Source: Mycobacterium sp. D16Q14 | Lineage (GTDB): Bacteria; Actinomycetota; Actinomycetes; Mycobacteriales; Mycobacteriaceae | Assembly (NCBI GenBank): GCA_002013415.1 | Contig: MAEX01000007.1 | Span: forward strand, 62,001 to 126,000 | Direction of reading: 5' to 3' | Length of the DNA stretch: 64,000 nt | Shown: positions 37,179 to 49,595 of the stretch, one piece after another | Layout: each line of letters starts with the position of its first letter | Numbering within the stretch: the first letter of the stretch is position 1 | Notes under the pieces: model-generated | What the model was told of the DNA's origin: nothing | Seen by the model: only the letters and a program-made list of their open reading frames with translations | Databases searched by the model: none | Position numbers and translations under genes: made by a program

Positions 37179-37365
37179 TGTGACGGCACGCCTGGGACCG
37201 CATGTGCGGCCCGGGCGTGCCGTGCGGGGCACTCTGTTGTTCGCATGTCGACGCTCGCGCGCCATTGCGAGAGTGCCGGTGAGCCCTGTTGCGCCAGTGA
37301 AATTCCCAGTGAAACTCCCACACCGCGCCGCCGGGCAGGAACACCGTCACGTTCTTCGATGGCAT
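37096..37365 (-). CDS. Possible SOS-controlled small ORF
   Basis: From the ATG at 37365 the minus strand reads MPSKNVTVFLPGGAVWEFHW followed by a direct repeat of the EFHW unit, then becomes low-information and Arg/His-rich until a stop at 37096 inside mmpL. GAGG lies 6 bases before the ATG. What argues for it is position: a LexA-box promoter at 37429-37458 points at it, with an expected transcript start near 37422. No family was recognised. The tail beyond about residue 50 crosses the mmpL terminator and may not be real. A second frame (37414-37175) is an alternative. Confidence 0.25.
   Translation of the reverse strand: MPSKNVTVFLPGGAVWEFHWEFHWRNRAHRHSRNGARASTCEQQSAPHGTPGPHMRSQACRHISGRVAGVTGSPGATRTTARAAGQWRV
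37185..37221 (+). terminator. Strong hairpin after mmpL
   Basis: GGCACGCCTGGG pairs with CCCGGGCGTGCC (12 bp, one G-U), enclosing a second short stem CCGC/GCGG with an ATGT loop. It begins 6 bases after the mmpL stop. There is no U-tract, which is usual for mycobacterial terminators. The hairpin is symmetric, so it could also stop leftward transcription from the SOS promoter at 37429. Confidence 0.6.
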
Positions 37366-37428
37366 GTCGCACCTCATCACGTCGAGCCCGATATACGGGC
37401 CTGTTCGGCCGCATCTCCCGATGCCTTC

Positions 37429-37458
37429 ATGGTATCGAACACCTGTTCGATAGGTCAA
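37429..37458 (-). promoter_or_regulatory. LexA SOS box inside a leftward promoter
   Basis: TCGAAC-N4-GTTCGA (37435-37450, spacer ACCT) is an exact match to the mycobacterial SOS box and extends to an 8-bp perfect palindrome (TATCGAAC/GTTCGATA). On the minus strand it fills the 18-base spacer between TTGACC (37458-37453) and TACCAT (37434-37429), a -35/-10 pair. LexA binding would therefore block a promoter firing leftward. The HIT gene begins 25 bases to the right, so rightward control is the alternative. Confidence 0.75.
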
Positions 37459-37476
37459 TGTCTCTAGCGTGAAGCG

Positions 37477-37905
37477 GTGGCTGACGAGTGCTTGTTTTGC
37501 GGAATTGTCTCCGGTGTTGTGCCCGGCGTACGCGTCGCGGAGGATGCCAAAACCTATGCCTTCATGGACATCAACCCCGGCTCAGACGGACATCTCCTGG
37601 TGGTTCCGAAGCAGCACAGTAAGGATCTGCTTGAGATACCCGCCGGTGATCTGAGCGCTGTGACGGTGGCCGCCCAGCGGATCGCCAAAGCGGTCGTCAC
37701 CGAACTCGGGGCCGACGGGGTGAACCTCCTGAATTGCTGCGGCGCGCACGCATGGCAGACGGAGTTTCATTTTCACCTCCACGTGATCCCCCGGTACATC
37801 GACAAGTTCAAAGACCGGCTGGGACTGCCCTGGGCGCCCGGTGTCCGTGGTGACATGCGCACAATCACCGCCCTGGGAAACCGGCTGTCCGACGCGCTGG
37901 CGTAG
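37477..37905 (+). CDS. HIT-family nucleotide hydrolase
   Basis: 142 residues. The histidine triad is in QTEFHFHLHVIPRY (HxHxH), with CLFCGIVSGVVPG and YAFMDINPGSDGHLLVVPKQ earlier, as in Hint/HIT proteins that hydrolyse adenosine phosphoramidates or dinucleoside polyphosphates. The GTG at 37477 follows a purine-rich GTGAAGCGG. It is followed by bcp after 10 bases on the same strand. A LexA box lies 25 bases upstream, though its better promoter faces away. Confidence 0.9.
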   Translation: MADECLFCGIVSGVVPGVRVAEDAKTYAFMDINPGSDGHLLVVPKQHSKDLLEIPAGDLSAVTVAAQRIAKAVVTELGADGVNLLNCCGAHAWQTEFHFHLHVIPRYIDKFKDRLGLPWAPGVRGDMRTITALGNRLSDALA

Positions 37906-37915
37906 CGTTCGACTC

Positions 37916-38374
37916 ATGAAACCTGGTGATCGTGTCGCCGACTTCGAACTTCCGGACCAGACCGGCACAACCCGCAGCCTCTCCGCGCTCCTGGCCGACG
38001 GACCCGTCGTGCTGTTCTTCTATCCCGCCGCGAATACGCCGGGCTGCACCGCCGAGGCCTGCCATTTCCGGGACTTAGCAAGCGAATTCAAAGAAGTGGG
38101 CGCCTCTCGCGTCGGCATCAGCGTCGACTCGGTCGAAAAGCAGGCAGACTTCGCCGACAAGCGCAAGTTCGACTACCCACTGCTCTCGGACAAGGGCGGG
38201 GCGATCTCCACGGCATTCGGCGTCAAGCGCGGACTGCTGGCCAAGCTGGCACCCGTCAAGCGGACCACGTTCATCATCGACACCGACAAGACGGTGCTCG
38301 AGGTGTTCTCCAGCGAGCTCAACATGAACGCCCACGCGGACAAGGCCCTAGAGTTCCTCCGCGCCCGCACGTAG
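37916..38374 (+). CDS. bcp: Thioredoxin-dependent peroxiredoxin (BCP/PrxQ)
   Basis: 152 residues. AhpC/TSA fold with the peroxidatic and resolving cysteines in YPAANTPGCTAEACHFRDL, spaced as in PrxQ. It also has VGISVDSVEKQADFADKRKF and LLSDKGGAISTAFGVKRG. It reduces hydroperoxides using thioredoxin. The ATG at 37916 starts just after the HIT gene stop; the longer frame is a HIT shadow. It corresponds to BcpB next to the his/trp genes in M. tuberculosis, and converges on hisI. Confidence 0.94.
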   Translation: MKPGDRVADFELPDQTGTTRSLSALLADGPVVLFFYPAANTPGCTAEACHFRDLASEFKEVGASRVGISVDSVEKQADFADKRKFDYPLLSDKGGAISTAFGVKRGLLAKLAPVKRTTFIIDTDKTVLEVFSSELNMNAHADKALEFLRART

Positions 38375-38384
38375 TACGCGCAAC

Positions 38385-38735
38385 CTAACGCTCTTCACCC
38401 AAGAGCTCATCGGCGTCAAAGCAACTGTGCGCGCCGGTGTGGCACGCCGGCCCGGTCTGATCGACTTCGAGCACCAGTGTGTCGCCGTCACAGTCCAGCC
38501 GCACCGCATGCACGTACTGGGTATGACCCGACGTCTCGCCCTTGACCCACAGGCGCTGACGCGAACGTGAGAAGTAGGTGCCGCGTCGCGTCGCAAGGGT
38601 CTGTGCCAGGGCCTCGTCATTCATCCAGGCGACCATCAACACCGTGCCCGTGCCGTGCTCCTGCACCACCGCGGTCAGCAGACCGGCAGAGTCCCGCTTC
38701 AAGCGGTCGGCAATGGCCGGATCGAGGTCGCTCAT
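38385..38735 (-). CDS. hisI: Phosphoribosyl-AMP cyclohydrolase
   Basis: 116 residues, the third step of histidine synthesis. Metal-binding cysteines and aspartates are in [18 protein letters not shown] and [32 protein letters not shown] is the family N-terminal block. Only the cyclohydrolase domain is present; the pyrophosphohydrolase (HisE) is separate and not here. The ATG at 38735 overlaps the hisF stop (ATGA). It is the last gene of the minus-strand his run. Confidence 0.96.
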   Translation of the reverse strand: MSDLDPAIADRLKRDSAGLLTAVVQEHGTGTVLMVAWMNDEALAQTLATRRGTYFSRSRQRLWVKGETSGHTQYVHAVRLDCDGDTLVLEVDQTGPACHTGAHSCFDADELLGEER

Positions 38736-39505
38736 CGCACGGTGATCCCTTCTGCGGCCATAGCCGCTTTCACCTGGCCGATGGTCAGCTCGCGGAAATG
38801 GAAGACACTGGCCGCCAGCACCGCGTCGGCCCCCGCTTTGACCGCCGGCGCGAAGTGCTGAACCGCGCCAGCCCCGCCACTGGCGATCACCGGAACGTCG
38901 ACCGCCGCACGCGCGGCCGTGATCATCGCAAGATCGAACCCCGCCTTGGTGCCATCGGCATCCATGGAGTTGAGCAGGATTTCCCCCACTCCCAATTCGG
39001 CTCCGCGCGTTGTCCATTCGATGGCGTCGATCCCGGTGCCCGTGCGGCCGCCATGGGTCGTGACTTCCCATCCTGACGGAGTCGGCGGGTCACCCTCGCG
39101 GACCCGGCGGGCGTCCACACTCAGCACAATGCACTGAGATCCGAACCGCTGCGCCAGCTCGGCCAGCAGTTCCGGGCGCGCGATCGCCGCGGTGTTGACG
39201 CCCACCTTGTCCGCACCGGCACGCAGCAGCACGTTGACGTCCTCCACCGATCGCACACCACCGCCCACCGTCAGCGGAATGAACACCTGCTCGGCGGTGC
39301 GCCGCACCACATCCAGCATTGTCGCCCGACCCGAGGACGAGGCCGTGACGTCGAGGAAGGTCAGTTCGTCCACGCCCTCGGCGTCATACGCGGCAGCTAG
39401 CTCCACTGGATCTCCTGCATCACGCAGGTTTTCGAAGTTCACACCCTTGACCACTCGACCATCGTCGACGTCGAGGCAGGCGATGACACGGGTAGCAACA
39501 CTCAT
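38732..39505 (-). CDS. hisF: Imidazole glycerol phosphate synthase cyclase subunit
   Basis: 257 residues, TIM barrel. The catalytic aspartates are in [19 protein letters not shown] and [30 protein letters not shown] and [14 protein letters not shown] bind phosphate. It makes IGP and AICAR with ammonia from HisH. The ATG at 39505 overlaps the impA stop by 4 bases; the frame extension to 39676 is a shadow. Confidence 0.96.
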   Translation of the reverse strand: MSVATRVIACLDVDDGRVVKGVNFENLRDAGDPVELAAAYDAEGVDELTFLDVTASSSGRATMLDVVRRTAEQVFIPLTVGGGVRSVEDVNVLLRAGADKVGVNTAAIARPELLAELAQRFGSQCIVLSVDARRVREGDPPTPSGWEVTTHGGRTGTGIDAIEWTTRGAELGVGEILLNSMDADGTKAGFDLAMITAARAAVDVPVIASGGAGAVQHFAPAVKAGADAVLAASVFHFRELTIGQVKAAMAAEGITVR

Positions 39506-40317
39506 CGGTAGTCCTCCGGATCCCCGACCCCGGCCAGCACTTCCAGAATCTGTTCGTGCACGCCGGGCGCGGCCACCAGCACTGACGGCGATTCGGGGGT
39601 CCAGGGATTGCCACCGAGGTCCGTCGCGTGGCCGCCCGCCGCCTGAACCAGTGCGATACCGGCGGCGTGGTCCCACACGTGTGCGCCGAAACTCACCGCA
39701 CCGCCCAGGATCCCGCCCGCGGTGAACGCCAAATCGATCCCGGTGCTGCCGTGCATACGCAGTCGCGACGTGATGCGGCTCAGCTTCTCCAGCACCGTCA
39801 GCCGATAGCGTCCCGGCACCCGGCCTTTCCAGTCCACATTGAAGGTGCCCAGCCCCACCGCCACATCCGCGAGATCGACGCGGGGCAACGGCGGCATCGG
39901 CACGCCGTTGCGCACCAAGGGGCCACCCGCCAAGCCGGTGTACTTGTCCCCCATGAACGGCAACCAGGTCAGGCCCGCGACCGGTTCTCCGTCGGAGAGC
40001 AGCCCCAGCAGAATTGCCGCCATCGGCGAACCCGCCGCGTAGTTCACGGTTCCGTCGATCGGGTCGACCACCCAGACCAGCCCGGAATCCACGGCCGGAC
40101 CACCGAATTCCTCACCGTGCACAGCGATTCCGGTGCGCTCCGTGAGCGCCTTCACCACCATCCGTTCGATGGCCAGATCCTCCTCGGTGGCGAAGTCCTT
40201 ACCGCCCTTGAAGACGACACCATCGGCCCCGTGTCCGGCCACGAAACGCTGCGCCGCCACGTCCAAAATCGCGGACGCCTCAGCAATCAGCGCAGTCAGC
40301 TCCGCAGTAGTAGGCAT
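39502..40317 (-). CDS. impA: Inositol monophosphatase-family phosphatase in his operon
   Basis: 271 residues with the Mg-dependent sugar-phosphatase motifs [23 protein letters not shown] and [18 protein letters not shown]. It sits between hisA and hisF exactly as ImpA does in M. tuberculosis. Candidate activities are inositol-1-phosphate hydrolysis for phosphatidylinositol and mannoside synthesis, or a histidinol-phosphate phosphatase step, which the operon otherwise lacks. The sequence alone does not decide between them. Confidence 0.9.
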   Translation of the reverse strand: MPTTAELTALIAEASAILDVAAQRFVAGHGADGVVFKGGKDFATEEDLAIERMVVKALTERTGIAVHGEEFGGPAVDSGLVWVVDPIDGTVNYAAGSPMAAILLGLLSDGEPVAGLTWLPFMGDKYTGLAGGPLVRNGVPMPPLPRVDLADVAVGLGTFNVDWKGRVPGRYRLTVLEKLSRITSRLRMHGSTGIDLAFTAGGILGGAVSFGAHVWDHAAGIALVQAAGGHATDLGGNPWTPESPSVLVAAPGVHEQILEVLAGVGDPEDYR

Positions 40318-40318
40318 G

Positions 40319-41050
40319 TCAGGAAACGGCAGTCAACGCGTCGGGCAGGGTGAAACGGCCGGCGTAGAGGGCCTTTCCGACGATCGCGCCCTCGATACCG
40401 GCGCCGGTTAGTTCTGCGATGGCACGCAGGTCATCGAGGCTCGAAACCCCGCCCGAGGCAATGACAGGTGCGTTCGCGACACCCGCGACCTGTGCCAGCA
40501 GTTCGAGGTTCGGCCCGGTGAGGGTGCCATCCTTGGTGACGTCGGTAACCACGTAACGCGAGCATCCCTGCGCACGAAGACGTTCCAGCACCTCCCAGAG
40601 GTCACCGCCGTCGCTGACCCAGCCACGGCCGCGCAGCCGGTGCTCGCCGTCCACAATTTCGACATCTAGCCCCACCGCGACACGTTCACCGTGCCGGGCG
40701 ATCGCCGAGGCGCACCATTCCGGGTCCTCTAGCGCGGCAGTGCCGAGATTGACTCGGGCGCAACCGGTTGCAAGCGCTGCCATCAACGATTCGTCGTCCC
40801 GGATGCCGCCGGAGAGCTCGACCTTCACATCGAGCTCGCCCACCACCTGTGCCAGTAACTCGCGGTTGGAACCGCGTCCGAAGGCGGCATCCAGGTCCAC
40901 CAGGTGCACCCACTCGGCACCGTCGTTCTGCCACGCCAGCGCCGCATCACGCGGTGAGCCGTAGGTGGTTTCGCTGCCCGCCTTGCCCTGCACCAGGCGC
41001 ACGGCCTGGCCGTCGGCGACATCGACCGCTGGTAATAGAACGAGACTCAC
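40319..41050 (-). CDS. priA: Phosphoribosyl isomerase A (HisA/PriA)
   Basis: 243 residues, TIM barrel. Catalytic aspartates are in [20 protein letters not shown] and [40 protein letters not shown] is the phosphate loop. No separate trpF lies in the trp operon here, consistent with the bifunctional PriA of actinobacteria that serves both histidine and tryptophan synthesis. The GTG at 41050 overlaps the hisH stop (GTGA); the 41068 start is less likely. Confidence 0.95.
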   Translation of the reverse strand: MSLVLLPAVDVADGQAVRLVQGKAGSETTYGSPRDAALAWQNDGAEWVHLVDLDAAFGRGSNRELLAQVVGELDVKVELSGGIRDDESLMAALATGCARVNLGTAALEDPEWCASAIARHGERVAVGLDVEIVDGEHRLRGRGWVSDGGDLWEVLERLRAQGCSRYVVTDVTKDGTLTGPNLELLAQVAGVANAPVIASGGVSSLDDLRAIAELTGAGIEGAIVGKALYAGRFTLPDALTAVS

Positions 41051-41693
41051 GAGATTCCCTTCACCCAATTGCTCAACAACACGGCCCCCGCGTCACCGCT
41101 CTTCTCCGGATGGAACTGTGTGGCCGCCAGTGCCCCATTCTCCACCGCCGCGATAAACGGCACGTGATGGGTCGCCCATGTCACCAGCGGCTTCGCGATG
41201 GGTGACTCGGCGGGCGTTTCCAGCTCCCATTTCTGTACCGCGTAGGAATGCACGAAGTAAAAGCGTGTGTCGGCATCCAGCCCGGCGAACAGGTCCGATC
41301 CGGTCGGCGCATCGACGGTGTTCCAGCCCATGTGCGGGATCACCGGTGCGTCCAGACGGCTGACCACGCCTGGCCACTGGCCGCATCCTGCGGTATCGAC
41401 ACCGAATTCAATGCCGCGACTGAACAGGATCTGCATGCCGACGCAAATACCCAGTACTGGGCGGCCGCCGGAGAGCCGAACGTCGATGATGCGCTCGCCG
41501 TCAATGCCGCGCAGCCCGTCCATGCACGCCGCAAAGGCGCCTACCCCAGGGACCACCAGACCGTCGGCATTGAGCGCCGCATCGGCATCGGCGGTCACCG
41601 TGACGTCGGCGCCGACCCTTTCCAGCGCGCGCTGCGCGGATCTGAGATTACCCGAACCGTAGTCGAGGACAACGACTTTGGGTCCGGCACCGG

Positions 41694-41697
<4 letters not shown>
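41047..41697 (-). CDS. hisH: Imidazole glycerol phosphate synthase glutaminase subunit
   Basis: 216 residues, class I glutamine amidotransferase. The triad cysteine is in [20 protein letters not shown], and histidine/glutamate in [34 protein letters not shown] is the N-terminal strand. It feeds ammonia to HisF. Its start overlaps the hisB stop by 4 bases. Confidence 0.96.
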
Positions 41698-44814
<3,117 letters not shown>

Positions 44815-44936
44815 CCCGCCATTCTCCCAGAGCTGCTCAACCCCATTTACCGCGCAGTCACCGGTTGTGTGTGACGCACGTCTAACTAGACTCGTCGGCA
44901 GGAAGACCCTACCGGCCCACAACGATCGGATCATCG

Positions 44937-45341
44937 ATGTCAGCAAACAATCAGCCCGGCGTGCCCATGCTCATGCCCGATTGGCTTGAGCGAGCTCAGA
45001 TCAAGTTCATGAATCCATTCATGGCCCGTATCGCGCGCTTTTTACCGTCGTTCGCTACCGTTACGCACTTCGGCCGCACGTCAGGCACCAAGTACGAAAC
45101 CACCGTGAACGCATTCCGCAAAGGCGATGTCATCTCCATCGGGCTGATTCACGGTAAAACCAACTGGACCAAGAACGTGATCGCCGCCGGCGGTGCCGAC
45201 ATCAAGCTCTTTCGCGGCAAACAGATCCATGTGATCAACCCGCGCATCGTGGAGCAAGGCCAGGGAGATCCAGCGCTGACCCGCTCGACCCGGCAAGTCA
45301 ACAAGCTCGCAGGGGTCTTCGTCGCCGATATCGCGAAGTAG
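44937..45341 (+). CDS. Deazaflavin (F420)-dependent nitroreductase-family protein
   Basis: 134 residues, split-barrel fold of the Ddn type. [20 protein letters not shown] and [20 protein letters not shown] are the F420-binding blocks (K/T-N-W-x-K-N). The C-terminus [19 protein letters not shown] fits. Such proteins use F420H2 to reduce quinones or nitro compounds. The ATG at 44937 is 122 bases from the divergent hisD start. The substrate is unknown. Confidence 0.8.
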   Translation: MSANNQPGVPMLMPDWLERAQIKFMNPFMARIARFLPSFATVTHFGRTSGTKYETTVNAFRKGDVISIGLIHGKTNWTKNVIAAGGADIKLFRGKQIHVINPRIVEQGQGDPALTRSTRQVNKLAGVFVADIAK

Positions 45342-45353
45342 CTGCCGTGTTGG

Positions 45354-46064
45354 ATGCCCCCGGCTTCGATCGTCTGGTCCCGGGGGCGGTCGGCGATCTG
45401 CGCCTTTCTCGCGACCCCAGTTCCACGGGAGATCCTGAACGCCGCGTTAGAGACTCCGCAACACGCGCCGTCCAACTCGAACATCCAGCCCTGGCGGGTC
45501 GCCATTGTCGCGGGCCGGACACGGGACACGCTGGCGACCACGTTGACGGCATACGCGCGCGAGCACGGTCTGGCCCGCATGGATATTCCCGGTCGCAGCC
45601 GCTACTGGTCGGAGGTGCTCGCACCGTTCATCAAGGCGCTCAACGCCGTTCCACGCATCGTGCTGGCCTCATTGTTCATCATCTGGTTCGGTCTCGGGCT
45701 GAGCTCCAAGGTCGCCACCGTCGTGGTTCTGGTGTTCTTCGCGGTGTTCTTCAACGCATTCATCGTGCAAAAGCTAGTCACGTCGTTCGTTCAAACGCTG
45801 CGCTGGATCAAGCTGCACTCGCCCGCACAGATCGCCGACAACATGCCACCTCAATACGCGGGCGCAAACAAAGACCCCTACTTGCAGTCCATTGTCGACT
45901 CCATCGGAATGTTCAGCGGCGACGGGATCATGAAATCCGATGGCGCACAGAACGCATTGCGCATCCTCGGCATGTACTCGAAGAACGTCGCACCCGTGAA
46001 GCAGCGGATCGACATCAACGCGACGTACACGACGGAGTTCGCGCGGGCCGCGCTGCGCGACTGA
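45354..46064 (+). pseudogene. Chimeric remnant: nitroreductase, ABC permease and substrate-binding fragments
   Basis: One open frame of 236 codons joins pieces of three unrelated proteins. Residues 15-85 read as a nitroreductase N-terminus (FLATPVPREILNAALETPQH, APSNSNIQPWRVAIVAG). Residues 90-137 read as the middle of an SsuC/TauC-type ABC permease (ALNAVPRIVLASLFIIWFGL). Residues 140-236 read as the C-terminal end of an NMT1/SsuA-like substrate-binding protein (TLRWIKLHSPAQIADNMPPQ, ATYTTEFARAALRD). No piece is complete. This looks like the scar of deletions between neighbouring genes that happened to keep the frame. It ends 3 bases from the convergent nadC. Confidence 0.7.
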
Positions 46065-46067
46065 GGT

Positions 46068-46934
46068 TTACATATCCAAACCGATGTCGAGCACCCGGGC
46101 GGAATGCGTCAGCGCACCGACCGCAAGGTAGTCGACACCCGTCTTGGCGTACGCCGCGGCCGTCTCGAGCGCAAGCCCTCCCGAGGATTCCAGCTTGAGC
46201 TGGGGAGCCTGAACATCGCGGCGCTGCACGGCAACCTGGGTCTGCCAGACCGGGAAGTTATCCAAAAGTACGAGCTCGGCACCCTCGGCCATGACCTCAT
46301 CGAGCTGTTCGAGCGAGTCGACCTCGACCTCACACTCGATGTTCGGCGCCGCCGCTCGGACCGCACGCAGCGCGGCCACCACCGAACCGGCGGCCACGAC
46401 GTGATTGTCTTTGATCAGTGCGGCATCGCCGAGGCCGAGGCGGTGGTTCACGCCACCTCCGGCGCGGACGGCATACTTCTGCAGGAGTCGCAGTCCCGGC
46501 AGGGTTTTGCGGGTGTCGCGGATCTGCGCGTGAGTACCGTCGACCGCGTCCACCCAGGCAGCAGTCGTGGTCGCGATGCCCGAGAGATGACACACCAGGT
46601 TCAGCATGGTGCGCTCGGCGGTCAGCAGATCGCGGGTGGGGGCGGTGACCGTGAGCAGCGCTGTCCCGGTACCGACTCGAGTGCCGTCAGTGAGACGATT
46701 CTCCACGCGGTAGTTCCCCGCGCCCACCACTGCGTCAAGAACGATGAGGGCGATTTCCACTCCGGCGATCACACCGCCGGATCGCGTCACCATCGCGGCG
46801 GTGCATTCGGCGTCGGCGGGCACGGTGGCTTGGCTCGTGACATCGGGACCATAGCGCAGGTCTTCTTCGAGAGCACGCTGGACCACCGAACGTGCCTCGG
46901 CGAGTTCGGTTTCCGTCAGCGTCGCGGTCAACAT
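46068..46934 (-). CDS. nadC: Nicotinate-nucleotide pyrophosphorylase (quinolinate phosphoribosyltransferase)
   Basis: 288 residues. It makes NaMN from quinolinate and PRPP. Motifs are EDLRYGPDVTSQATVPADAE, ERTMLNLVCHLSGIATTTAA, RDTRKTLPGLRLLQKYAVRA and GGVNHRLGLGDAALIKDNHV. The ATG at 46934 overlaps the nadB stop by 7 bases; the frame to 47150 is a nadB shadow. It is the third gene of the NAD operon. Confidence 0.96.
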   Translation of the reverse strand: MLTATLTETELAEARSVVQRALEEDLRYGPDVTSQATVPADAECTAAMVTRSGGVIAGVEIALIVLDAVVGAGNYRVENRLTDGTRVGTGTALLTVTAPTRDLLTAERTMLNLVCHLSGIATTTAAWVDAVDGTHAQIRDTRKTLPGLRLLQKYAVRAGGGVNHRLGLGDAALIKDNHVVAAGSVVAALRAVRAAAPNIECEVEVDSLEQLDEVMAEGAELVLLDNFPVWQTQVAVQRRDVQAPQLKLESSGGLALETAAAYAKTGVDYLAVGALTHSARVLDIGLDM

Positions 46935-48487
46935 GGCACCCCAGACGGTAGCGCAACCTCGCATCCGTCGGCGTCCCGGCGCACCGGAAAACTGATGGCA
47001 AAATCGGGATCGGTGCCGGGCCAATCCGAGCGGGCATGGCAGCCGCGGGATTCGGTGCGCGCCGAGGCCGCGGCGACCACGGCGGCAGCGGTGAGGGTCA
47101 GCGCGGCGTCTTCCACCTCGAGCGGGGTCGATGTCGGCACCGCGGCGCACGAACGTAGCTCGTCATCAAGGTTTGTGAGCCCCTCGGCATCACGCAGTAC
47201 GGATGCCCAACGGCTCATCGCCGCCTGCAGCCGCCGACGGTCGAGACGCGGTTGCGCATCGTGATGCTCCCCGCTCATGGCCGACCGTTCAGTCACCTGC
47301 GCGGCGGCCTCCCCCGCACGCCTGCCCACCACGAGGCCTTCCAACAAACTATTGGAGGCCAGCCGGTTTGCCCCGTGCATCCCGGTACGCGCGACCTCAC
47401 CCGCGGCGAACAAACCGGCGATCTCGGTCCGGCCGTAGGGATCGGTGACGACCCCGCCACAGCTGTAATGCGCCCCCGGTACCACCGGGATGAGCTGAGC
47501 CGTCGGATCGATACCCGCCGCCGCACACGCGGCGGTGATGGTGGGGAATCGGCCCGCGAAGTTGTCGATCGTGCGCGCGTCGAGATAGACGCACTGATCT
47601 CCGGTCTCGCGCAGCCTGCGGGCGATCGCTCCGGCCACGATGTCGCGTGGCGCCAGATCGCCCATGGGATGCACTCCGGAGGTCACCGAATCCCCACGGG
47701 CGTCAACAAGAGTGGCTCCCTCGCCGCGGACCGCCTCACTGATGAGGGGCCGGCATCCGTTGGCATGCGCGGCATGCAGCATGGTCGGATGAAACTGGAT
47801 GAACTCGATATCGGCCACCGGCACACCCGCACGCAAGGCCAGTGCGATTCCGTCTCCGGTTGACCCCTCTGGATTGGTGGTGGCCGAATACAGATGCCCG
47901 AGGCCGCCGGTAGCCAGAACCACGGCCCCGGTACGGATCACGCCTGAGCCGTCAGCGTTTCGGACGACCACACCGCCCACGCCGTCCGGCCCGATGAGGA
48001 CGTCGTGCACCACATGGCTCCGACGGATATCGAGTGTCGCCGCGGCGTGATCGAGCGCCCGCTGCACTTCCGCACCGGTCGCATCGCCGCCCGCATGGAT
48101 TATCCGGCGGGTGCTGTGTCCGCCTTCGCGTGTCAATGCCCATTGTCCGGAATGTGTTTCGTCGAATCGGGCACCATCGGCCACCAGATCGCGCACCGCG
48201 CGATAACCGTCCGACACGATCGAGACCACCGCATCGACATCACACAGACCGGCCCCGGCGCTCAGCGTGTCACGGACATGAGCCTGGACTGAATCGTCCG
48301 TGTCGGGCAGTACGACGGCGATACCGCCCTGGGCGAAATGCGTCGCAGTAGCACCGATCTTGCTGAGCACCAAGACCTTTCGCCCTCGGCGGTGCGCGGC
48401 GAGCGCCGCCGCCAATCCGGCTACGCCCGCACCGACGACAACCACATCTGCATCAGTGCTCCAGGTGGCTCCCCCGGGCAGCGTCAT
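46928..48487 (-). CDS. nadB: L-aspartate oxidase
   Basis: 519 residues, FAD-dependent. It oxidises aspartate to iminoaspartate for NadA. FAD site [80 protein letters not shown] with [18 protein letters not shown]. The C-terminal helical domain is shortened compared with succinate dehydrogenase, as in NadB. The ATG overlaps the nadA stop by 4. Confidence 0.96.
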   Translation of the reverse strand: MTLPGGATWSTDADVVVVGAGVAGLAAALAAHRRGRKVLVLSKIGATATHFAQGGIAVVLPDTDDSVQAHVRDTLSAGAGLCDVDAVVSIVSDGYRAVRDLVADGARFDETHSGQWALTREGGHSTRRIIHAGGDATGAEVQRALDHAAATLDIRRSHVVHDVLIGPDGVGGVVVRNADGSGVIRTGAVVLATGGLGHLYSATTNPEGSTGDGIALALRAGVPVADIEFIQFHPTMLHAAHANGCRPLISEAVRGEGATLVDARGDSVTSGVHPMGDLAPRDIVAGAIARRLRETGDQCVYLDARTIDNFAGRFPTITAACAAAGIDPTAQLIPVVPGAHYSCGGVVTDPYGRTEIAGLFAAGEVARTGMHGANRLASNSLLEGLVVGRRAGEAAAQVTERSAMSGEHHDAQPRLDRRRLQAAMSRWASVLRDAEGLTNLDDELRSCAAVPTSTPLEVEDAALTLTAAAVVAAASARTESRGCHARSDWPGTDPDFAISFPVRRDADGCEVALPSGVPC

Positions 48488-49512
48488 TCTCCGCCGCCGG
48501 GCTGCCCGATCTCGATCATCCGCTGCACACTTCGCCGCGCTAACCGCGCGGTTTCCGGGTCCACATGCACCTCATCACGACCCTCCACGAGGCAGCGCAG
48601 CATCGCCGCAGGGGTAATCATCTTCATGTATGTGCATGAGGCTCGGTCGTTGACCGCCAGGAAGTTCACGTCGGGCGCCGCCTTACGCAGCTGGTGCAGC
48701 ATGCCGACCTCCGTGGCCACCAACACCTCCCGTGCGCGCGTTTCACGGGCCGCGTCGAGCATTCCGCCCGTCGAGAGGATTTTCACCCGATCGTCGGGCA
48801 CGGCCCCCTCGCCGGCGAGGTACAGGGCCGATGTCGCGCACCCGCATTCGGGATGCACGAACAGCTCGGCATCCGGGTGTAAACGTGCCTGCCCGGCAAG
48901 TTCCTCGCCGTTGATTCCGGCGTGCACGTGGCACTCGCCCGCCCAGATCTGCAGATTCTGACGACCCGTCACCCGCTTGACGTGTGCGCCGAGGAACTGG
49001 TCCGGACAAAACAGCACCTCGCGGTCCGGGTCGATCGACGCGACGACGTCGACGGCGTTCGAGGAGGTGCAGCAGATATCGGTGAGCGCCTTCACAGCCG
49101 CGGTGGTGTTGACGTACGAGACCACCACGGCGTCGGGAAATTCGGCCTTCCAGTCCCGCAGATCCTCGGCGGTGATGGAATCGGCGAGCGAGCATCCGGC
49201 GCGCTGATCCGGGATGAGCACCGTCTTATCCGGACTGAGGATCTTGGCCGTCTCGGCCATGAAATGAACACCGCAGAACACGATGGTGTCCTCTGGCGCC
49301 TCGGCGGCAATGCGGGAGAGCGCCAGCGAGTCGCCGACGTGGTCCGCCACGTCCTGGATCGCCGGAAGCTGATAGTTATGCGCGAGCAGTGTGGCGCCGC
49401 GCTGGTCGGCCAATCGGCGCACCTGCTCGGCCCAACGGGCATCGCCCTCCACACCGCTGTATCCACCAGGGCCGTCGATCACGCCGTCAAGTAACACGTC
49501 AGCTGCCGTCAT
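48484..49512 (-). CDS. nadA: Quinolinate synthase
   Basis: 342 residues, an iron-sulfur enzyme joining iminoaspartate and [60 protein letters not shown] and [20 protein letters not shown] contain the candidate cluster cysteines, with the third in [16 protein letters not shown]. It is the first gene of nadABC. The ATG at 49512 lies 60 bases from the NrtR operator, so the operon is probably repressed by the divergent regulator. Confidence 0.96.
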   Translation of the reverse strand: MTAADVLLDGVIDGPGGYSGVEGDARWAEQVRRLADQRGATLLAHNYQLPAIQDVADHVGDSLALSRIAAEAPEDTIVFCGVHFMAETAKILSPDKTVLIPDQRAGCSLADSITAEDLRDWKAEFPDAVVVSYVNTTAAVKALTDICCTSSNAVDVVASIDPDREVLFCPDQFLGAHVKRVTGRQNLQIWAGECHVHAGINGEELAGQARLHPDAELFVHPECGCATSALYLAGEGAVPDDRVKILSTGGMLDAARETRAREVLVATEVGMLHQLRKAAPDVNFLAVNDRASCTYMKMITPAAMLRCLVEGRDEVHVDPETARLARRSVQRMIEIGQPGGGE

Positions 49513-49572
49513 GGCCGCCTCCTCGCGCCCTCGGGTCTCGGTCGGCTTTCGGGCTCCGTTTGGCCTACCGAG

Positions 49573-49595
49573 GTTTTCGACTTATGATCGAAAAC
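49573..49595. promoter_or_regulatory. NrtR-type palindromic operator and leaderless nrtR promoter
   Basis: GTTTTCGA (49573-49580) and TCGAAAAC (49588-49595) form a perfect 8-bp inverted repeat with a 7-base spacer, directly touching the nrtR ATG at 49596. The spacer and right arm contain TATGAT (49583-49588), a near-perfect -10 placed 7 bases before the ATG, so nrtR is probably leaderless and autorepressed. nadA starts 61 bases away on the other strand. Assignment to NrtR rests on position and symmetry. Confidence 0.75.

Noticed and set aside
37175..37414. Second minus-strand frame in the SOS region as the real small ORF
   Set aside because: Its ATG would leave only about 8 bases after the predicted transcript start and it has no spaced ribosome site; the 37365 ATG is better placed, though both are weak.
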